NCBI GenBank assembly: GCA_013154075.1
Contig: JAADDG010000082.1
Span: 1-17,554 of the forward strand
Direction of reading: 5' to 3'
Length of the DNA: 17,554 nucleotides
Source of the DNA: Campylobacterota bacterium
Lineage (GTDB): Bacteria > Campylobacterota > Campylobacteria > Campylobacterales > JAADDG01
The notes under the pieces were generated by a model. The model searched no databases. It worked only from the letters and a program-made list of their open reading frames with translations, and had not been told where the DNA came from. Both the position numbers and the translations under genes were made by a program. Of the stretch, positions 8,033 to 15,504 are shown in pieces. Within the stretch, counting starts at the first letter, position 1, and every line of letters starts with the position of its first letter.

Positions 8033-9638
8033 AGTAAGAGACGTTACGGTCAGATACAAAAACGTAACGGCTATAAAAAACGCCTCTTTAGAGGGCAAAG
8101 AAGGCGAAATCATAGGCTTTATAGGGGCTGATGGAGCCGGTAAAAGCTCTCTGATTCACGCGATAGCGGGAGTGATATCTTGTGAAGGGGAGATCGTTTA
8201 TGAAGGATACTCCTATCACACTCCAAAAGAGGCGGAGAGAATAAAGGATAAAATCGGTTTGATGCCCCAAGGAATAGGGCTTGTTTTATACGATCTTCTT
8301 ACTGTTGGGGAGCATCTGGAGTTTTTTGCGGATATAAGAGAGGTTAAAAGGGATAAGGAGTTTGAAAAATATAGAGATAAACTTCTGCATATGGCCGGGC
8401 TTTCTCGTTTCGTGGATAGAAGAGCCGGAAATTTAAGCGGCGGAATGATGCAAAAACTCTCTTTGATATGCACTCTCATTCATAAACCTAAGCTTCTTAT
8501 TTTGGACGAGCCTACGACGGGAGTCGATCCTCTAAGCAGACTTGAGCTTTGGGAGATTTTGGACGGGATTAGAAAGGAGGAGGGTAGTCTTATTTTGGTA
8601 AGTACCGCTTATATGGCGGAAGCGGCGAAGATGGATAAGATCTATCTTTTCGACGAAGGAGAGATCATTGCCGGCGGCACGAATGAAGAGCTTATAGAGA
8701 TGGCGAGAGATTATACCTATCGGGAGATGGATTGTGAAGGTAAGGATTTTTGTATAAGTTTCAACAAAAGAACATATTCCAAAAAACCTTTAAATGTTCC
8801 TCACGCAGAGCCTACGTTGGAATCTCTCTTTTTTATAAACGCTTTATCGAAAAAACGTATAGAAAAGATCACCATACAAGAGAGAGAAAAAAAAGAGCCA
8901 ATTCCAAAAATCGTTATGGAGGCGAAAGGACTTACCAAGAGATTCGGCTCTTTCGTAGCCGACGATCATATCGATATGCAGCTAAGAAGTGGTGAGATCT
9001 TGGGGCTTTTGGGAGCTAACGGGGCGGGAAAGACAACTTTTATCAAGATGCTTTTGGGACTTTATCCGATAGACGAGGGAGAGCTGTATCTTCTTGGCAA
9101 AAGAATTAAAAGCGGAGAGGATAGAAGAGAGCTTAAGGAAAAGATCGGTTATGTAAGTCAGCATTTCGCACTCTATAAAGATATGACGGTTAGAGAAAAT
9201 CTTCTCTATTTTTCGAATATGCACAAAATTCCTCTCTCCAAAGCTTTGAAGAAGATTAACGTATATGCGAAAAATTTGGGGTTTGATAGGTATCTTGATA
9301 ATTTTCCCTCCGAGCTTCCTTTGGGAATCAATCAAAGGTTTTCGGTAGCCGCGGCTATTTTGCATGAGCCGGTTATTTTGTTTTTGGATGAGCCTACATC
9401 GGGAGTCGATACGATAGCCAGAGCTCAGTTTTGGAAGATGCTTCATAAATTGAAAAAAAGCTGGGGGATATCTATCCTGATAACCACTCACTATATGAGC
9501 GAAGCGGAATATTGCGATAGAGTGGTCCTTTTGAAAGAGGGAAGAAAGATTGCCGACGATAGTGTTGAGAATCTCTATAAAAGATTTCCCAACGCCAAAG
9601 ATTTTGAAGAGATCTTTTTGAATTTTTATAGGAACTAA
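8019..9638 (+). CDS. Fused double-ATPase ABC exporter subunit (YbhF type)
   Basis: Cytoplasmic ATPase with two tandem nucleotide-binding domains in 539 residues. NBD1: Walker A GADGAGKS (36-43), Q-loop Gln84, signature LSGGM (139-143), Walker B LLILDE (159-164), and STAYM where the H-loop His should be (Ala197). NBD2: Walker A GANGAGKT (332-339), Q-loop Gln381, signature altered to LPLGIN (433-438), Walker B ILFLDE (453-458), H-loop TTHYM (His491). The opposing NBD supplies the signature, so the NBD1 site pairs Ala197 with LPLG and looks degenerate, while the NBD2 site pairs His491 with LSGG and looks canonical. This resembles the YbhF/RbbA class. The ATG at 8019 overlaps the MFS gene by 14 nt; the permease gene begins 3 nt after the stop. 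It powers the two ABC-2 permeases that follow. Confidence 0.9.
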   Translation: MADLEVRDVTVRYKNVTAIKNASLEGKEGEIIGFIGADGAGKSSLIHAIAGVISCEGEIVYEGYSYHTPKEAERIKDKIGLMPQGIGLVLYDLLTVGEHLEFFADIREVKRDKEFEKYRDKLLHMAGLSRFVDRRAGNLSGGMMQKLSLICTLIHKPKLLILDEPTTGVDPLSRLELWEILDGIRKEEGSLILVSTAYMAEAAKMDKIYLFDEGEIIAGGTNEELIEMARDYTYREMDCEGKDFCISFNKRTYSKKPLNVPHAEPTLESLFFINALSKKRIEKITIQEREKKEPIPKIVMEAKGLTKRFGSFVADDHIDMQLRSGEILGLLGANGAGKTTFIKMLLGLYPIDEGELYLLGKRIKSGEDRRELKEKIGYVSQHFALYKDMTVRENLLYFSNMHKIPLSKALKKINVYAKNLGFDRYLDNFPSELPLGINQRFSVAAAILHEPVILFLDEPTSGVDTIARAQFWKMLHKLKKSWGISILITTHYMSEAEYCDRVVLLKEGRKIADDSVENLYKRFPNAKDFEEIFLNFYRN

Positions 9639-9641
9639 ATT

Positions 9642-10766
9642 ATGAAAATAGGGGTGGTAAAAGCATATCTTTTAAAAGAGATCATAGATCTTGTGAGATC
9701 TCGAATGATTTTTATGGTCTATATTATGCCCTCTATGATTTTGTTGTTGTTTGGATACGGAATCAAGATGGAAGTAACCCATGCAAGAACTATCATTTTA
9801 GATAACGACAACAGTCACTTTTCAAGAATGCTTATAGATAAATTTACCCACTCCAAATATTTTGACGCTAAAGTCTCTCATATGAGCGAAGATGAGGCTT
9901 TGCATGAGATAAAGAAGGCGAAAGCGGATATTTTGATCATCGTTCCTCCCTCTTTCGAAAAGAGACTTTTACATTTTCAAAAAAGCGAAATAGGGGTTTT
10001 TGTCGATGCCGCTTTTCCTACGAGGGGCTATACGATGGAGAGTTATGCAAAGGGAGTGATTTTGGATACGGTTTTATCCGTAGCTAAAGAGAAAGGAATC
10101 GATTATACCAAAAGTCTCATTTTTGTAAATAATAGAAATCTTTTTAATCAGGCCATGAGAGACGAGGATGCGATAGTGCCGGGACTTTTGGGACTTGTTT
10201 TGCTTGTGGCTCCCGCTATTTTGGCGGCTTTGTTGATCGTTAAAGAGAAAGAGAAGGGAACGATATTCAATTTCTACTCTTCGGCGGTTAGTAAGATAGA
10301 GTTTATAACCGCTAAGCTTTTGCCGGCTTTTTTTCTACATTCCTTAAATATTTTTATTCTACTTTTGATAGCCTTGTATATTTTCAATGTTCCTTTTAGA
10401 GGAAGTTTTTATTTGTATTGGTTTTCGAGCGAGATTTATATTTTGATCTCTTTGGGAATAGGAACTTTGGTTTCGGTAATTACCAAAAGACAGATAGTGG
10501 CCGTGGTTTTGACGATAATTATTACCATAATTCCGGGATTTTTATATTCGGGGATTTTGATGCCGATCTCTTCCATGAGAGGGGAATCTTACATAGAAGC
10601 TCATATATTTCCCGTTATGTATTTCAATCATATTATATACGATACTTTTTTGATAGGAGAAGGGCTCTCTTCTTTTAAAAACGTTTTGTATCTTTGTATT
10701 CTTCTTTTTTATGCTTTTGTGCTTTTGGTGCTTGGGACGCTTTTTTTGAAAAAGGAGTTTAAATGA
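9642..10766 (+). CDS. ABC-2 type permease (YbhS-like), first of a pair
   Basis: Inner-membrane subunit of 374 residues with the ABC2_membrane_3 layout. One N-terminal TM (FMVYIMPSMILLLFGYGIKM) is followed by a large extracytoplasmic domain (about residues 45-175). Five or so TM segments come after, from GLLGLVLLVAPAILAALLIV to the C-terminus. VKEKEKGTIFNFYSSAVSK after the second TM matches the coupling-helix motif (VREKExGTxExLxxxPVxxxE) that contacts the ATPase. It begins 3 nt after the ATPase gene and ends in an ATGA overlap with the second permease, so a heterodimer with that protein is expected. The periplasmic domain probably docks onto the YbhG-like adaptor. Confidence 0.9.
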   Translation: MKIGVVKAYLLKEIIDLVRSRMIFMVYIMPSMILLLFGYGIKMEVTHARTIILDNDNSHFSRMLIDKFTHSKYFDAKVSHMSEDEALHEIKKAKADILIIVPPSFEKRLLHFQKSEIGVFVDAAFPTRGYTMESYAKGVILDTVLSVAKEKGIDYTKSLIFVNNRNLFNQAMRDEDAIVPGLLGLVLLVAPAILAALLIVKEKEKGTIFNFYSSAVSKIEFITAKLLPAFFLHSLNIFILLLIALYIFNVPFRGSFYLYWFSSEIYILISLGIGTLVSVITKRQIVAVVLTIIITIIPGFLYSGILMPISSMRGESYIEAHIFPVMYFNHIIYDTFLIGEGLSSFKNVLYLCILLFYAFVLLVLGTLFLKKEFK

Positions 10767-11845
10767 GCCGCACTTTTTGGATAATTTTCAATAAAGAGAT
10801 ATTAAGTTTCCTAAGATCGATCGGACTTGTTGCGGTTGTTTTGTACTCCTTTACTATGGATATCTATATAGCGGGGGAGGGGATTAGAATCAAACCGCAA
10901 AACGTTCCCGTGGGATACGTAGATTATAGCGGCGGGGGAATAAGCCGAAAGATACTCTCTCATTTTCACTCTCCCGAGTTTCTAAAACCGAAATTCTTTA
11001 AATCTCAAGAGGAGCTTAGCAAAGCTATTTTCGATAGAGAGATCATATTGGGGCTTGTTTTCGATCCCGATTTCGAGAAAAATTATAAAGAGGGCAAAAA
11101 GACTCAAGTAAACGTTTTGTTGGATTCTACCGCCGCTACTCAAGCCTTTATGACTCTAACCTATCTTCAAAACATTTTGCTTGATTTCTCATCTATCAAT
11201 ATGCCGATAGAGATAAAATCTCACAAACTTTTCAATCAAAATTCCGACAATAGATATTTTTTGTCGCTTTCGGAGATGCTTTCGGTAATAACTTTGCTTA
11301 TAGTCATTTTGACGGCCGTGGTGTTTGTGAAAGAGAAAGAGGATGGGACTTGGGATATTATGCTTTTGATGCCGGTAGATCCCAAGCTTATCATTTTGGC
11401 CAAATCTCTTTCGCAAGTTTTTATAGTTTTGATGGGAGTTTTGCTTAGTTTGGGATTTGTGGTGCTTGGGACTTTCGATACTCCTTTAAACGGATCTTTT
11501 TGGGCTTTTATGCTTCTTACGTTCTTTTACTCCTTTTCAAGTGCGGGAATAGGGCTCTTTATAGCTTCCGTATCAAAAAGCGTAATGCAAGTGGCTCAGC
11601 TCTCCATCCTTATAATGATGCCTATTATTTTTCTAAGCGGAGCTTGGACGCCGATTTATGCGATGCATCCCTTTTTGCAGACTCTATCCCTTCTATCTCC
11701 TTTGAGATACTACATAGAAGCAACGGAGAGCATTTTTTTTAGGGGAACCGCGTTTATGGATCTTTGGCCCTATTTTTTGGGAGTTTTCGTTTTGGGAGTT
11801 TTGCTTTATGCCTACGGATTTAGAAAAATAGGAAGACTTTTTTAA
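10763..11845 (+). CDS. ABC-2 type permease (YbhR-like), second of a pair
   Basis: Inner-membrane subunit of 360 residues with the same plan as its neighbour. The N-terminal amphipathic segment is FWIIFNKEILSFLRS, then a TM, an extracytoplasmic domain up to about residue 165, and a C-terminal block of about five TMs. The coupling motif is VKEKEDGTWDIMLLMPVDP, closer to the family consensus (VREKExGTxExLxxxP) than that of the first permease. IFLSGAWTPIYAMHPFLQ is the typical late FLSGxxxPxxxMPxxLQ motif, and SLLSPLRYYIEATESIFFRG the PxxYFxxxxRxIFLKG-like end. It starts within the upstream stop (ATGA) with AAGGAG at 10752-10757. It is the last gene of the rightward operon, and no terminator hairpin is obvious before the next gene. 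Confidence 0.9.
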   Translation: MSRTFWIIFNKEILSFLRSIGLVAVVLYSFTMDIYIAGEGIRIKPQNVPVGYVDYSGGGISRKILSHFHSPEFLKPKFFKSQEELSKAIFDREIILGLVFDPDFEKNYKEGKKTQVNVLLDSTAATQAFMTLTYLQNILLDFSSINMPIEIKSHKLFNQNSDNRYFLSLSEMLSVITLLIVILTAVVFVKEKEDGTWDIMLLMPVDPKLIILAKSLSQVFIVLMGVLLSLGFVVLGTFDTPLNGSFWAFMLLTFFYSFSSAGIGLFIASVSKSVMQVAQLSILIMMPIIFLSGAWTPIYAMHPFLQTLSLLSPLRYYIEATESIFFRGTAFMDLWPYFLGVFVLGVLLYAYGFRKIGRLF

Positions 11846-11882
11846 AAACTGTAAGAGATTTTATTATTTGCCGATTTTAGCA

Positions 11883-11888
11883 TAAAAT
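11883..11888 (+). promoter_or_regulatory. Weak candidate -10 box for the PelB-like gene
   Basis: TAAAAT lies 14 nt before the ATG at 11903, in the 57-nt gap after the ABC operon. There is no recognisable -35 at the right distance, and transcription would begin very close to the start codon. Read-through from the upstream operon is an equally good explanation for expression. Confidence 0.25.
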
Positions 11889-11902
11889 ATATAAGGTGCT
11901 AA

Positions 11903-14842
11903 ATGAGATCGGCTATTTTGACGCTATTTTTTATAACCTATCTTTTATCTTCCGACAAAACCGAGTATTGTATTCAGATAGCCTCTTTCGAAAAGACTCC
12001 TTTAAAAAAGATAAAAAAGCTGAAATTCCCAAAAGAGTGTTTTATAGACGAGGATAACGGTAAATATTTTATTAGATGTGAATGCGGCGATAGAGCTTTT
12101 GCAAGATCTAAACTCCCCTTTTACAAAAAGGTTTCAAAAGGGGCTTTTATCGTAAATAGGTTTAAAAAAGTTTCCTATAAAAAGCCTAAGAAGAGCTCCT
12201 CTTTGGAAAATAATAAAGATAATGAAAATAAAGAGCCGTCTTTAGAGGAGCTTGTTTATAGAGTTTTTGTCTATACAGGAGATTTGAAGAATGCTTATAG
12301 AGTCGTAAAAAGAGAACTTGCGAAAAATCCAAATAGTCTTGTGTGGAGAAAAAGGGACGCCGATTTGCTGCTATGGATGGGTAAAAGCAAAGAGGCTTTA
12401 AGAGAGTATGCGAAACTTTATAAAAAAGATAAAAAACTTGAAAAAATTGTCATAAAGCTCTCAAAAGATTTGGGAGATTATGAAGAGGCTTATGAAATTT
12501 ATAAAAAGAAGGTTTTGCAAAATCCTTATGATCTTAAAAATATAGATATTTTCATAACTTTGGGAGAAAAACTTGGCAAAGTGAAAGAGACGGCTTTGGT
12601 TTTGGATAGGATTTATAGAGCTACAAGAGATCCGAAAATACTAAGAAGAAGCGCTCTTTTATATTTTGAGCTTGAAGATTTGAAAGAGGCCGAGAAAAGA
12701 TTTATGCTGCTTTATAAAGCCGGAGTTTTAAAACCGGATGATGCTATCTCTTTGGCAAAGATTTTGTTTTTAAAAGGGGAGAGAAAGAAAGCTTTGCAGA
12801 TTTTAAATCGAGCGGCGAGAAGCGCTTCTTTAAAGGATCGTGAGTTTTGGAGCTATTTGAGTGAGTTTTATCGATTGGCGGGGAATGAGAGAGCTTCGAT
12901 AGAGATTTTGAGAGACCTTTGTATGAAAACTTCTTGCCAAAGGGAGGATTATGACAGACTTATAAGCTACTATTTCGATAAAGATCCTTCACTTAGTGCG
13001 AGAATTTCTCTCAAAGCTTTTAGAGAGATAGGGGACGAAGCTTTTTTGTTCTCTTTTGTAAAAGAGAGTTTGAAAGAAAACAAGCCCAAACGTGCATTAA
13101 AGATTTTGAACTCTTTAGATCGTAAAACTACTTTGAAAGTGCAAAAAAATCCGCTCTTTTGGCTTTTGAAAGCAAAGATATATGAAAATTTAAATGATAA
13201 AAAGAAGGCTTTGAAATTTTATGAAGAGGCGCTAAAGAGAGATCCCTCTTCCGTAGATATTTTGAGCTCTTATGCCTTTTTTCTCATATCTTCAAACAAC
13301 GCTAAAAAGCTTAGGAATGTTTTGAAAATAATAGAAGCCAAGAGAGAGGATGATCCGAGATTAAACGTAGTGGCCGCGATGATCTATTTTAAACTTGGGA
13401 ATTTGAAAAAATCTCTTCTTTATTATAAAAAAGCTTTGAGAAACGATCCTGAAAACGAAGATTTGATGATAGATTATGCGAATTTATTGATGGAGGCGAA
13501 AAAAGAGCAAAGAGCTAAAAAGATTTTAAGAGAGCTGTTTGAGAAAGAGAGAAGAGCTCTCAAAAATAATGAAAAATTATTTAACAACAAAGAATTTTTA
13601 AAAAGATATTTAAGGGTTTCTCTATATTTTACGACAAGCGGGGCTTATAGGACTCTTTTAAGAAGAGCTAAAAAAGTTTTGTCTAAAAAAGAGTATGAGG
13701 ACTTTGAACTCTCTTTTGCTATCTATAAAAATCGAAACGAATATCTAAACTATATTTCAAATAGGCTAAAAAGTATTCCGACTTGGGCTAAGTTGTATTT
13801 TGCTTTGAATAAGAAGGATCTTATCTCTTTAAACGATCTTTTGTATAGAAAATTTTTGGATCTGCCAAGAAAAGGAAGGATAGAGGCTCTTATCGCCACC
13901 GACAATATAGGAGAGGCAAGAAGCGAGGCCTTTAGGGCTTTGGAAGAAGGGGGAGGCAGAGATATTTATAAAATAAAATACGATCTTGATAAATTATACG
14001 GCAACAGATTTGATACCCAAATAGTTTATGAAGATAGAGCCGATTTAAAAAGCAGATATCTAAAGGTTGCGAATCTTTTACATTTGATAGGAAGATACTA
14101 TCTCGGTATTTCGGGAAAATATGGCAAAAGGGAGTATTACAGCGTATTTGACGAACATGAAGCTAAAATGTGGCTTAAAGCTTTGATAAAAAGCGGTTAT
14201 ATAAAAGCGGGATTCGGATATAGAGATATGAAAGAGGATTATTTTAAATATTTTGTAGAGCTTTATAAGAAATTGGGATCTTTCGCTATAAAAGGCGGTG
14301 CATATAAGAATAAAACGGCAGATGAGAGTATAGATTTTATCTTAAACGGTAAAAAGGATGAATTGAAATTTTCTATCAATAAAGATCTAAATAGAAGAGT
14401 CGCTTTGGCTTTGAGTGTTTTATTGAATAAATACTATACTTTAGACGGTGTATATGCCGGCAAAGGAGCTAAAGCGCAAATAGATATAAGAGAGAAAATT
14501 AGAGCCGGCTATCCCGATATCTCTTTTAGGCAATATTTAGCGGCCGCGAGATTTGATGATAAAGGTGTGTTGCCTTTGCCTAAAGATTATATGGAAGGCG
14601 GAGTGGGAGTAGGAGTGGGCAGGGATTTTGTCTCCATGATATCCGGAGGCTGGAGAGGATATATTGATCTTCTTCTTTCTCAAAATTCTCTTTATGGCTT
14701 CTCTTATGCCGCTGAGATAGGGGCGGGAGGAAAGCTCTTTGGAAGAGATAATTTAAATCTCTCTTTAGGATACAACCGATCCGCAGGAGAATTTGACGAA
14801 GAACTTTGGCTATTTAAAATCAAACATAGTTATTTGTATTAG
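11903..14842 (+). CDS. PelB-like secreted TPR/beta-barrel protein (probable exopolysaccharide export)
   Basis: A 979-residue envelope protein in three parts. A signal peptide (about 1-17) leads into a SPOR-like domain (about 21-87: YCIQIASF, GKYFIRCECGD, GAFIVNRFKK) with four cysteines (23, 46, 59, 61) that could form disulfides in the periplasm. A long alpha-helical TPR array (about 110-690) follows; the clearest repeats are AKIYENLNDKKKALKFYEEA (about 424-443) and MIYFKLGNLKKSLLYYKKAL (about 492-511). The last 260 or so residues alternate in beta-strand fashion (GVGVGVGRDFVSMISGGW, NLNLSLGYNRSAGEF) and end in an aromatic residue, as in outer-membrane barrels. This TPR-plus-barrel plan is that of PelB, PgaA and BcsC; proportions favour PelB. 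It would be the outer-membrane export pore of an exopolysaccharide such as Pel. The start follows AAGG at 11893-11896. No other undoubted pel gene is in view, so the family call is moderate. Confidence 0.65.
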   Translation: MRSAILTLFFITYLLSSDKTEYCIQIASFEKTPLKKIKKLKFPKECFIDEDNGKYFIRCECGDRAFARSKLPFYKKVSKGAFIVNRFKKVSYKKPKKSSSLENNKDNENKEPSLEELVYRVFVYTGDLKNAYRVVKRELAKNPNSLVWRKRDADLLLWMGKSKEALREYAKLYKKDKKLEKIVIKLSKDLGDYEEAYEIYKKKVLQNPYDLKNIDIFITLGEKLGKVKETALVLDRIYRATRDPKILRRSALLYFELEDLKEAEKRFMLLYKAGVLKPDDAISLAKILFLKGERKKALQILNRAARSASLKDREFWSYLSEFYRLAGNERASIEILRDLCMKTSCQREDYDRLISYYFDKDPSLSARISLKAFREIGDEAFLFSFVKESLKENKPKRALKILNSLDRKTTLKVQKNPLFWLLKAKIYENLNDKKKALKFYEEALKRDPSSVDILSSYAFFLISSNNAKKLRNVLKIIEAKREDDPRLNVVAAMIYFKLGNLKKSLLYYKKALRNDPENEDLMIDYANLLMEAKKEQRAKKILRELFEKERRALKNNEKLFNNKEFLKRYLRVSLYFTTSGAYRTLLRRAKKVLSKKEYEDFELSFAIYKNRNEYLNYISNRLKSIPTWAKLYFALNKKDLISLNDLLYRKFLDLPRKGRIEALIATDNIGEARSEAFRALEEGGGRDIYKIKYDLDKLYGNRFDTQIVYEDRADLKSRYLKVANLLHLIGRYYLGISGKYGKREYYSVFDEHEAKMWLKALIKSGYIKAGFGYRDMKEDYFKYFVELYKKLGSFAIKGGAYKNKTADESIDFILNGKKDELKFSINKDLNRRVALALSVLLNKYYTLDGVYAGKGAKAQIDIREKIRAGYPDISFRQYLAAARFDDKGVLPLPKDYMEGGVGVGVGRDFVSMISGGWRGYIDLLLSQNSLYGFSYAAEIGAGGKLFGRDNLNLSLGYNRSAGEFDEELWLFKIKHSYLY

Positions 14843-14866
14843 TGAAAGAATAGTTTTCTTTTGAAA

Positions 14867-14887
14867 AGAATATTGATATTGTATTCT
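14867..14887. promoter_or_regulatory. Candidate toxin-antitoxin autoregulatory operator
   Basis: AGAATA (14867-14872) and TATTCT (14882-14887) form a perfect inverted repeat with a 9-nt centre that covers the TTGATA -35 box. A further direct AGAATA half-site lies 20 bp upstream (14847-14852). RelB/DinJ-type antitoxins are ribbon-helix-helix repressors of their own operons and bind such palindromes. The assignment is by position. Confidence 0.5.
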
Positions 14888-14901
14888 ATTTGGGATATAA
14901 T
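14873..14901 (+). promoter_or_regulatory. Near-consensus promoter of the toxin-antitoxin operon
   Basis: TTGATA (14873-14878), a 17-nt spacer and TATAAT (14896-14901) form the best sigma-70-type promoter in the window. Transcription would start near 14908, about 20 nt before the GTG at 14928. Confidence 0.75.
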
Positions 14902-14927
14902 ATAAAAAAGCTCATAAAGGATTTATC

Positions 14928-15182
14928 GTGAGTAAAACACAAACTACCATAAGAGTGGAATCGGAAAGTTATGTTCAAGCAAAAGAGATTTTGGCTCGAT
15001 TGGGACTTAATTATTCACAAGCCATTAATGTTTTTAATAATATGATTGTTTTAAATAAAGGTTTGCCGTTTGAATTAAAATTGCCAAACGATAAGACTTT
15101 GCAGGCATTTAAAGAGTTGGAAAAGAGAGATGGTAAAACTTTCGAAAATGTAGACGAACTTTTTAATGATTTAGATAATTAA
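14928..15182 (+). CDS. RelB/DinJ-family antitoxin
   Basis: Small protein of 84 residues. The N-terminal ribbon-helix-helix follows the RelB/DinJ pattern: TTIRVESESYVQAKEILARL, then GLNYSQAINVFNNMIVLNKGLPFEL (RxD/ExxLKxxAxxVLxxLGLxxSxAINxFxxQIxxxxGLPF). The acidic C-terminus (ENVDELFNDLDN) is the toxin-neutralising tail. It starts at GTG (14928) with AAAGG 7 nt upstream; no ATG alternative fits the domain. It binds DNA as a dimer and is expected to repress its own promoter and to neutralise the YafQ-like toxin encoded 3 nt downstream. Confidence 0.9.
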   Translation: MSKTQTTIRVESESYVQAKEILARLGLNYSQAINVFNNMIVLNKGLPFELKLPNDKTLQAFKELEKRDGKTFENVDELFNDLDN

Positions 15183-15185
15183 ATT

Positions 15186-15455
15186 ATGTACAAAATATTT
15201 AGAACTACGAGTTTCAAAAAGGATTATAAAAAATTATCAAAAAGTGAAAGAGCTTTATTGAAAGAGGTGATTATAAAACTTGTCAATAAAGAAAATTTGG
15301 ATCCAAAATATAAAGATCGTAAACTTATCGGAAATTATTTAGGTTGCAGAGAGTGTCATATAAAGCCCGATTTACTTCTTATTTATCGATATAATGATGA
15401 TATTTTAGAGTTAGCTTTAATTAGAGTAGGTAGTCATTCGGAACTTTTTAAATGA
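15186..15455 (+). CDS. YafQ-family mRNA interferase toxin
   Basis: RelE-superfamily toxin of 89 residues, expected to cut mRNA on the ribosome. The fold signature is clear: FRTTSFKKDYKKL at the start, RECHIKPDLLLIY in the middle and IRVGSHSELF at the end. Of the residues reported important in E. coli YafQ (His50, His63, Asp67, Trp68, His87), this protein keeps His58, Asp62 and His84. It has Arg45 in place of the His of KDH (YKDRKLIG) and Leu63 in place of Trp. The Trp position varies in relatives; the loss of the first His is more notable. The ATG lies 3 nt after the antitoxin stop, so the pair is one operon. It could be an active variant with altered chemistry or a weakened toxin. It converges on galE with 49 nt between the stops. 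Confidence 0.88.
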   Translation: MYKIFRTTSFKKDYKKLSKSERALLKEVIIKLVNKENLDPKYKDRKLIGNYLGCRECHIKPDLLLIYRYNDDILELALIRVGSHSELFK

Positions 15456-15469
15456 AATGAATCGCTTTT

Positions 15470-15500
15470 AAAAAGACGGATAACGATTAAGTTATCCGTC
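15470..15500 (-). terminator. Rho-independent terminator of galE
   Basis: GACGGATAAC and GTTATCCGTC form a perfect 10-bp stem (15475-15484 with 15491-15500) around a 6-nt loop. Read on the minus strand it is followed by TTTTT (15474 down to 15470), directly after the galE stop at 15505. On the plus strand the hairpin lacks a T tract, so it would stop the toxin transcript poorly. Confidence 0.9.
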
Positions 15501-15504
15501 AAGT

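Noticed and set aside
8982..9491. 169-codon open frame on the minus strand
   Set aside because: Antisense to the second ATPase domain, whose motifs are intact; low-complexity Tyr/Arg/Ser-rich product.
14854..14867. TTTTC-N4-GAAAA hairpin after the PelB-like gene as a terminator
   Set aside because: Only a 5-bp A/T-rich stem with no following T tract; too weak.
14843..15504. Toxin-antitoxin region as a transposon or integron cassette
   Set aside because: No transposase, integrase, terminal inverted repeats or target-site duplication could be seen around it.
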